Of a stretch of 16,307 bases of DNA, positions 6,694 through 12,469 are shown piece after piece. The position numbers were made by a program, and so were the translations under genes. Source of the stretch: CAYYNP01 sp964472545 (lineage in GTDB: Bacteria > Planctomycetota > Planctomycetia > Pirellulales > Thermoguttaceae); contig CAYYNP010000234.1 in assembly GCA_964472545.1 (NCBI GenBank), forward strand, positions 1-16,307, in the 5' to 3' direction. The stretch's first letter is position 1; the number at the start of each line of letters is the position of its first letter. The notes beneath the pieces are model-generated. The model was given only the letters and a program-made list of their open reading frames with translations. It made no database searches and had not been told where the DNA came from.

Positions 6694-7899
6694 ATGCTCG
6701 AACTACGAACCGTCCGTCAAGGCGAGCGCGTTGCCGTCTGGGACCACCAGGGGCGCGTGCGTTACGTCGACGGGCCGAAACGGATGCTGCTGTTTCGCAA
6801 GACCGTGCATCGGCTCTCGCGGCACAGCGCCCACGCCGATCAGTTTCTGGCCGTGCAGTACGTCGACGGGCATTGCGAGCACGTGCGCGGGCCGGCGGCG
6901 ATCTGGTTCGATCCGGTCGAACACCAGACGATCGAGGTCCGCGAGGCGCTGCGGCTCGATTCCAACGAGGCGATCGTCGTCTATCGCCGCGACGGCGGCG
7001 AAGTGCAGCGGCGCGTAGAGCGTGGCCCGGCCCTGTTTGTGCCCAGCCAGGACGAGTGGCTGCACGAATTTCGTTGGCACGGCGCCGATCGGAAGAACCC
7101 GCGGCGGAAGGTGCCCGGGGCCTTGCGTTTCGAGCGGCTGCGGGTGATTCCCGACCAGATGTACGATCAGGTCGACGGCGTACGCACGGCCGACGACGCG
7201 CTGTTGACCGTGAAGCTGATGGTCTTCTTCGAGTTGGCCGACATCGAGACGATGCTCGACCAGACACACGACCCGATCGCCGACTTCATCAACGCGGTCA
7301 CCGCCGACGTGATCGACTTCGTGGCCGCGCGGACGTTCGAGCAGTTCAAACAGGATACCGAGCAACTCAACGAGTTGCCGACGTATCCGAACCTCACGAC
7401 GCGAGCCGGGCGGATCGGCTACCAGGTCAACAAGGTCGTCTATCGCGGCTACTTGGCCAGCGACACGTTGCAGTCGATGCACGACGGCGCGATCGAGACT
7501 CGCACCGGGCTGCAACTCGAATCGGAGACGGAACAACAGGCCCAGGACCTGGCCGACTTGAAGCAAGCCCGGGAGGAGCTTCGCGCCGAAAGACAACGCG
7601 AGGCCCAGCAGCAGCAGGCCGAGCATGAGGTCCGCGTCGAGCGTTTGCAACACGACGAGCAGATGCGACGCCTGGCCGCCGAACAACAGGCCGAGGCCGA
7701 CGCCCAGCGGCAGAAGAACCGGATCGAACTGGAACACAAGCAGGCGATCAACGCGGATCGGACGAAGTACCTCGCCTCGATGCGAGAGATGCAAGTCGAT
7801 CTGACGCGGTACTTGGTCGCCCAATACCAGCACCCCGATCGCCTGATCCGCATCAGCGGCGATAAGGAGACGCCGTTGCACTTGCATCAGAACGGTTGA
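6694..7899 (+). CDS. SPFH-domain protein resembling major vault protein shoulder and cap
   Basis: A 401-residue protein with no signal peptide or membrane segment. The N-terminal part (1-130) has three short beta units with a Gly-Pro signature: VDGPKRMLLF at 25-34, VRGPAAIWFDP at 64-74 and ERGPALFVPSQDEW at 109-122, like MVP repeats. Residues about 145-262 form an SPFH/shoulder-like domain (GVRTADDALLTVKLMVFFEL, then DPIADFINAVTADVIDFVAARTF in two parts). Residues 265-360 are a charged, Gln/Glu/Arg-rich coiled coil, and the end, RISGDKETPLHLH, recalls the MVP cap end. This order, repeats then shoulder then cap helix, is that of eukaryotic MVP, but with far fewer repeats. The start at 6694 follows GAGGAGA by 6 bases. 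It sits 61 bases after kptA and 27 before the glycohydrolase. Molecular function is unknown; a large ring or cage scaffold is my inference. A flotillin-like SPFH protein is the alternative. Confidence 0.75.
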   Translation: MLELRTVRQGERVAVWDHQGRVRYVDGPKRMLLFRKTVHRLSRHSAHADQFLAVQYVDGHCEHVRGPAAIWFDPVEHQTIEVREALRLDSNEAIVVYRRDGGEVQRRVERGPALFVPSQDEWLHEFRWHGADRKNPRRKVPGALRFERLRVIPDQMYDQVDGVRTADDALLTVKLMVFFELADIETMLDQTHDPIADFINAVTADVIDFVAARTFEQFKQDTEQLNELPTYPNLTTRAGRIGYQVNKVVYRGYLASDTLQSMHDGAIETRTGLQLESETEQQAQDLADLKQAREELRAERQREAQQQQAEHEVRVERLQHDEQMRRLAAEQQAEADAQRQKNRIELEHKQAINADRTKYLASMREMQVDLTRYLVAQYQHPDRLIRISGDKETPLHLHQNG

Positions 7900-7926
7900 A
7901 CTTGGAAACAGAAAGGGACACCAGAG

Positions 7927-8799
7927 ATGGCCAGCCGAAAGACGCGAGCCCTGATTGCCAAACAGACCGTCGAGATCGTCGCACGCGGGCGTTACCAATT
8001 GCCCGACGGCGAGTGGGTTTGGATTGGTGACGACGTCCGCCGGGCGATCGCCGGAACGCGGCATTATGCGCCGGAGGACTTCGAGGACGTCTTCGAGCAA
8101 CGCGGCCGCATCTTGGCAAAGCTCGATAGCGCAAACGCGCCCGGAACGAAGTACCGCGTAGGCAACACAACGACGCTGGCCGCCGCGCGGGAACTCGTCG
8201 AGGGCGACCCGGCCGAGCGGGTCCTCTGCCTGAACTTTGCCTCGGCCAAGAACCCCGGCGGCGGGTTCCTGGGCGGGTCGCAGGCCCAAGAGGAGAGCCT
8301 CGCCCGGGCGTCGGCGCTCTACGCCTGCATCAACCCCCAGCAGGCCTACTACGAGACGAACCGCGCCTGCGGCACGTGCCTGTACACGGATCACATGATC
8401 TATTCGCCCGCGGTTCCCGTGTTTCGCGATGACGAGGACGGATTGCTCCCGGCCTCCTACAACGCGTCGTTCATCACCTCCCCGGCCGTCAACGCCGGCG
8501 CGGTGCAGCGCAACCAGTCGCACGACGTTGCCAAGATCCCGAGCGTGATGTTGGGCCGAATCGAGGGGGTGCTCTCGTTGGCCGTGGTACATGGCTACCG
8601 TACGCTCGTGCTCGGCGCCTGGGGCTGCGGCGTGTTTCGCAACGACCCGGCAAAGGTGGCCGAGTGGTTTCATCAGGTGCTGCACGAAGATGGGACGTTC
8701 CGCGGGGCGTTCGATACGGTCCTGTTCGCCGTGCTGGACGGGACGAAGGACGAGCGGATCCTCGGCTGTTTCCAGCAACAGTTTGGTGGGAGGGGGTGA
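7927..8799 (+). CDS. Bacterial-type poly(ADP-ribose) glycohydrolase macrodomain protein (TIGR02452-like)
   Basis: A 290-residue protein of the family formerly known as DUF2263/TIGR02452, which includes bacterial PARGs that cut ribose-ribose bonds of poly(ADP-ribose) and yield ADP-ribose. The family signature GGG-x7-QEE is present: GGGFLGGSQAQEE, with G111-G113 and Q121-E122-E123, the two glutamates being catalytic in PARG. Upstream are YRVGNTTTLAAA and RVLCLNFASAKNPG, the first macrodomain strands; later LVLGAWGCGVFRNDP forms the second ligand loop. Length is normal. The start at 7927 follows AAAGGGA by 8 bases. It ends 3 bases before the next gene. In this cluster it may act on ADP-ribosylated targets or on the cyclic phosphate product of KptA; the sequence cannot decide between them. 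Confidence 0.88.
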   Translation: MASRKTRALIAKQTVEIVARGRYQLPDGEWVWIGDDVRRAIAGTRHYAPEDFEDVFEQRGRILAKLDSANAPGTKYRVGNTTTLAAARELVEGDPAERVLCLNFASAKNPGGGFLGGSQAQEESLARASALYACINPQQAYYETNRACGTCLYTDHMIYSPAVPVFRDDEDGLLPASYNASFITSPAVNAGAVQRNQSHDVAKIPSVMLGRIEGVLSLAVVHGYRTLVLGAWGCGVFRNDPAKVAEWFHQVLHEDGTFRGAFDTVLFAVLDGTKDERILGCFQQQFGGRG

Positions 8800-8802
8800 T
8801 TC

Positions 8803-9744
8803 GTGGCGGATCCAACAACAACCCGAGACCGCAAACGCGGCGCCCTGATCGGACTCGCCGTAGGCGACGCTTTGGGCGCAGCCGTCGAGTTTCAGCCGCC
8901 GGGCTCGTTCGTTCCCGTGACGGATTATCGTGCCGGGGGGCCTCACGGACTGTTGCCGGGCGAATGGACCGACGATACGAGCATGGCACTGGCCTTGGCC
9001 GACAGCCTCGGCACGGGGCAGTGGGACTTGAAGGACCAGGCCACCCGTTACGTCGCGTGGTGGCGGCGAGGCGAGTATTCGGTGAACGGCCGCTGCTTCG
9101 ACATTGGAATCACGACCCGTCGTTCCCTGTGCAAGTTCCGCCTAACGGGCAACGCAAAGTCATCCGGTGCGTCGTCGGAGCGTGCCAGCGGAAACGGTTC
9201 GATCATGCGGCTGGCGCCCGTGCCGATTCGTTACGCCCAGTTCTTCCCGGACCGTTTGGATCAACTGGCCCAACTCGCCGTCGAGTCGAGTTTGCCCACC
9301 CATCGCAGTCCCCAGTGTTTGTCGGCCTGTGCGTATCTGGCCGTCGTGCTTGGTTGCCTGATCCATGGGCACTCGCGCGACGATGCGCTCTCGCCCGATT
9401 CAGAACCGATGACGTGGCTGCGTCGGGAACTCCGTTTGCATCCGAAGGTCGACGAAATTGCCGGTGGGGGTTTCCGGGCCAAGCAACCACCGGAAATCCA
9501 GGGTTCCGGCTACGTCGTGAAGAGCCTCGAGGCGGCCCTATGGGCGTTTTGCGGGGCAGACGATTTCAGCGACGCAGTGCTTCGCGCGGTCAATCTCGGC
9601 GATGATGCCGACACCACCGGCGCCGTTTGTGGTCAGCTCGCCGGGGCCTATTGGGGCGAGTCGGGCATCCCGGTGCGCTGGCGAGAGAGTCTGGCGCGAC
9701 GCGATCTGATCGAGCGGGCGTTGGCCGGTCTTTCGATCTCTTGA
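8803..9744 (+). CDS. ADP-ribosylglycohydrolase (DraG/ARH family)
   Basis: A 313-residue all-alpha hydrolase that removes ADP-ribose from macromolecules or from small O-linked esters, using two metal ions. The N-terminal GALIGLAVGDALGAAVEF segment, the first metal motif WTDDTSMALALA (D57, D58) and the second, NLGDDADTTGAVCGQLAG (D268, D270, T271), are all intact. It starts with GTG at 8803, three bases after the previous stop, with a run of purines (GGGAGGGGG, 8788-8796) as ribosome site. It is the last gene of the cluster; the next gene is on the other strand, and no clear terminator is visible at 9745-9813. Whether it acts on arginine, serine or nucleic-acid ADP-ribose links, or on O-acetyl-ADP-ribose, cannot be read from the sequence. 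Confidence 0.92.
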   Translation: MADPTTTRDRKRGALIGLAVGDALGAAVEFQPPGSFVPVTDYRAGGPHGLLPGEWTDDTSMALALADSLGTGQWDLKDQATRYVAWWRRGEYSVNGRCFDIGITTRRSLCKFRLTGNAKSSGASSERASGNGSIMRLAPVPIRYAQFFPDRLDQLAQLAVESSLPTHRSPQCLSACAYLAVVLGCLIHGHSRDDALSPDSEPMTWLRRELRLHPKVDEIAGGGFRAKQPPEIQGSGYVVKSLEAALWAFCGADDFSDAVLRAVNLGDDADTTGAVCGQLAGAYWGESGIPVRWRESLARRDLIERALAGLSIS

Positions 9745-9813
9745 CGCTTCATTCGACCGCCGAGACAAACCACGTCATCGACCAACTACCAACATGCCCG
9801 TATCCTCCAACCG

Positions 9814-11469
9814 CTAACCGCCCACCGACACCGACAGATCGATCAGCCGCAGCGCCGTGAGGAAGTTCGTCGGGTTGTTCCGCGCCAGCAGCACGTCGGT
9901 GGCGTCGACGCGGCCGTCGCGGTTGTAGTCGTAGGGCAGGTCGATCGCGGCGGGGTTGAGGAAGGTGCGGGGGTTGTTTCGTGCCAGCAGCAGGTCGGTG
10001 GCGGTTACCTGAAGGTCGGTCGGCGAGTTGCCGGCGTCGGCCACGGCGTTGCCGAAATAGAAGACGTCGTCTGCGTCCAAGGCGAGCCCTGCGGAGTGGA
10101 CCGTGACTTCGAGCCACTGGTTCGTGATCGCCCGATCGGGCCAGGTGAGCGTAACGCGGTCGGAGCCGGCAACGCCCTCGCCCGGACGAACCGCGACGTC
10201 CGGCGCCGGGCCGTCGGCCCAGTCGGCCGGGTCGTCGTCGTTGCCGACCTTTACGGAGAAATCGTCGGCCACCGGCGGCCGGGCTGCTCCGGCGACGTCG
10301 ACGATCACGCCGTTGATCCCCCGATCGTAGCTGACGACGTTCTTCGGCGTGGCCGATTGCCCGGGGCACAACGCCGTCTTGTCGATCGCCACGGCCGCGT
10401 CGTCTCGCGCGTCGGCCGCCGGATCGTTGCCGTCGAAGGCCGAGTTGTTGTAGAACACCTCGCGGGTGACGACCTGCGGCCCGGCCGACTTATCGAGGTA
10501 AAACGTGTCGATCAGCTTGCCGCCGTTGGCGCCGAGGGCCCCGTCGTCGATCGAAAGAAACTCCATCGTGGCCAGGCCGGCGTCGACGGTTACCAGCAGC
10601 GCGCCGTACGCTTCGGTGTACCGCACGATGCTCTCGGGCAATACGCCGATCGTTGGATAGATTGGTCGCCCACCGAGGCCGCTGATGATGTAGGGCAGGT
10701 CGTCGACGAGCAGCCGTTCGTAGAAGTGGCGGTGGCCGCCAAAAACCGCGTCGGCCCCCCACTCGGCAAACGGCCATCGCATCACGACCGAATCGGTGTC
10801 GAGCGGGAACGACGAGTACGGAGGGTGGTGGAAGTAAACGAAATTGAAGTCGGCCGTCGAGGCAGCCAGACCGTCGCGCAGCCATGCTTGCTGCGCCAAC
10901 AGCCATGCGTCGTCGCCCTGATCGACGGCGTGTTCGCTGTCGACGGCGAAAAAGTGGATGCCGGCGATCTCGAAATCGTAGTAGCTCGCCCCGGCCTCGT
11001 GTACGCCGGAAGGCAAACGGTCGCCGGCCGGGTCGTCGTGGAAGTAGTCGAGATATCCCGGGATCTCACCCCAGGTACCGTCGCTGTCGTGGTTGCCCAC
11101 GGTAGGAAAGAAGCGTTGTTCGCCGCTGGTCTGTTCCGGATGGCGGTCGTCGGTGGTGCCGAGGATGTAGCTGCCGTAGAGGTCGCCGACGTGTTGCTTC
11201 CACGCCGCACTGCCGACGGTCACGTCGGCGGTGCCGATATTGTCGCCGGTGGTGACGATGAAGTCGGGCTCCCAGCCGAGGACCATGTCGGCCACCCATT
11301 GCGAGGTCTCTTCTCCGGTGCCGAAATCTCCAACCACCACGAACGACACGGCCGAATCACCAGCCGGCGCCGGCTCGCCGGCCAACCCGGCCGACAGCAT
11401 CCGACGATCCTCCAACCGCTCGAACCCCAGCCGGCAACCGCGGCCAAAGGAAAACGCATCTCGTCTCAT
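9814..11469 (-). CDS. Exported metallophosphatase (purple acid phosphatase-like) with dockerin-like C-terminus
   Basis: A 551-residue protein in three parts. The N-terminus carries the planctomycete FERLEDRRMLSA motif (about 16-27) linked with export of large proteins. Residues about 40-320 are a calcineurin-like phosphoesterase of the tartrate-resistant acid phosphatase type, with metal-ligand motifs GDFG (D48), GDN (D76), GNHD (N126, H127), FHHPPY (214-215) and GGHRH (246, 248). The middle, starting at FYNNSAFDG, is a beta-rich module frequent in secreted planctomycete proteins. The end contains two TATDLLLARNNP-like units and a calcium-loop DYNRDGRVDATD, as in dockerins. The likely start is ATG 11469, because the open frame continuing upstream to 11904 is antisense to the next gene. 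Probable role: phosphate release or phosphoester cleavage outside the cytoplasm. The ribosome site is weak. Confidence 0.88.
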   Translation of the reverse strand: MRRDAFSFGRGCRLGFERLEDRRMLSAGLAGEPAPAGDSAVSFVVVGDFGTGEETSQWVADMVLGWEPDFIVTTGDNIGTADVTVGSAAWKQHVGDLYGSYILGTTDDRHPEQTSGEQRFFPTVGNHDSDGTWGEIPGYLDYFHDDPAGDRLPSGVHEAGASYYDFEIAGIHFFAVDSEHAVDQGDDAWLLAQQAWLRDGLAASTADFNFVYFHHPPYSSFPLDTDSVVMRWPFAEWGADAVFGGHRHFYERLLVDDLPYIISGLGGRPIYPTIGVLPESIVRYTEAYGALLVTVDAGLATMEFLSIDDGALGANGGKLIDTFYLDKSAGPQVVTREVFYNNSAFDGNDPAADARDDAAVAIDKTALCPGQSATPKNVVSYDRGINGVIVDVAGAARPPVADDFSVKVGNDDDPADWADGPAPDVAVRPGEGVAGSDRVTLTWPDRAITNQWLEVTVHSAGLALDADDVFYFGNAVADAGNSPTDLQVTATDLLLARNNPRTFLNPAAIDLPYDYNRDGRVDATDVLLARNNPTNFLTALRLIDLSVSVGG

Positions 11470-11656
11470 TGGAAACCCCAATCTGCCAATGTTTCGTACC
11501 GGAGCCGTGCCAATGTAGCGGAACGAGAACGAGGATGCAAATTGGCCGGGAGCGAAGGCCCGAATGGGAATCTCCGAAGCAGTGCAACGCCGACGAACCG
11601 GTCCTGAGGGCTCGTTCCTCACACCTCGATCCCACCCCAATTCACGAACACGACTG

Positions 11657-12469
11657 CTATAGCGAGCCGAGGAACTCCAACAACGCCGCGTTGAACTCGG
11701 CCGGACGCTCCATCGGCGACATATGACCGGCACCGGGAATCTCGACGAACTGGGCACGGTCGATCGCCGCGGCCATTGCTTGCATCTCTTGCGGCGGCGA
11801 GAGCGGGTCTTCGCTGCCCACGACGACCAACGTCGGACAACGAACCTCTGCCAGCCGATCGGTCGAGTCCGGCCGTCGGCCCATGCCGAGTGAGGCCGCG
11901 GCAATGCCTCTGGGGTCGGTGGCCAGGATCATCTGCTCGAACGAATCGACCGTCTGTGGATGCTCTCGCAAGGTCTCCGCGGCGAACAGCTTCGGCCGCA
12001 TCGCGTCGACGAGGAAATCCGGCCCTTCGGCCAACGCGCGCTCGGCCATCACCCTACGGCCAGCAATCGCCTCGGGCGCATCGGCGGCGGCACGCGTGTC
12101 GCAGAGCACCAGGCCCGCCAGCCGTGCGGCGTACTTCTGCACGAACGCAAGCGCCACGTAGCCGCCCATCGACAATCCACAGAGAACGACCGGCCGGTCG
12201 ACCTGCAAGGCGTCGAGCAACGCGGCCAGATCGTCGGCCATCTGCTGCATGGTTACCACGCCGTCGGTCACGTCGCTATCGCCGAACCCGCGCAGGTCGG
12301 GAGCGATCACGCGGTACTGCCGCGCAAGCACGTCGATCTGGGCGTTCCACATGGCGTGGTTCAGCGGAAAGCCGTGTGTCAACAGCACCGGCAATCCACT
12401 GCCGCGGTCGACCAGCGAGAGTCGAACGTCTCCGGCAAGCAAACTACGGCGATCCGTCTCGCTTGGCAT
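11657..12469 (-). CDS. Alpha/beta-fold hydrolase
   Basis: A 270-residue cytoplasmic hydrolase. The oxyanion-hole HGF is at 32-34, the nucleophile elbow GLSMGG has S100, the acid is D221 in VVVGSEDPLSPP and the base H249 in IPGAGHMSPMERP, so the catalytic triad is complete. It resembles esterases and 3-oxoadipate enol-lactonase-like enzymes, but the substrate is unknown and none of the neighbours points to a pathway. The start at 12469 lies 26 bases inside the end of the upstream TPR gene, so the two are very likely cotranscribed and translationally coupled. No signal peptide is seen. Confidence 0.9.
   Translation of the reverse strand: MPSETDRRSLLAGDVRLSLVDRGSGLPVLLTHGFPLNHAMWNAQIDVLARQYRVIAPDLRGFGDSDVTDGVVTMQQMADDLAALLDALQVDRPVVLCGLSMGGYVALAFVQKYAARLAGLVLCDTRAAADAPEAIAGRRVMAERALAEGPDFLVDAMRPKLFAAETLREHPQTVDSFEQMILATDPRGIAAASLGMGRRPDSTDRLAEVRCPTLVVVGSEDPLSPPQEMQAMAAAIDRAQFVEIPGAGHMSPMERPAEFNAALLEFLGSL

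Noticed and set aside
6703..8946. Long open frame antisense to the vault-like and PARG genes (about 747 codons)
   Set aside because: Same shadow effect; it spans several real genes and their ribosome sites and shows no family motifs.
11470..11904. In-frame upstream extension of the metallophosphatase
   Set aside because: The extension is Arg-rich, overlaps the hydrolase gene on the same strand in another frame, and the export motif requires a start near 11469.
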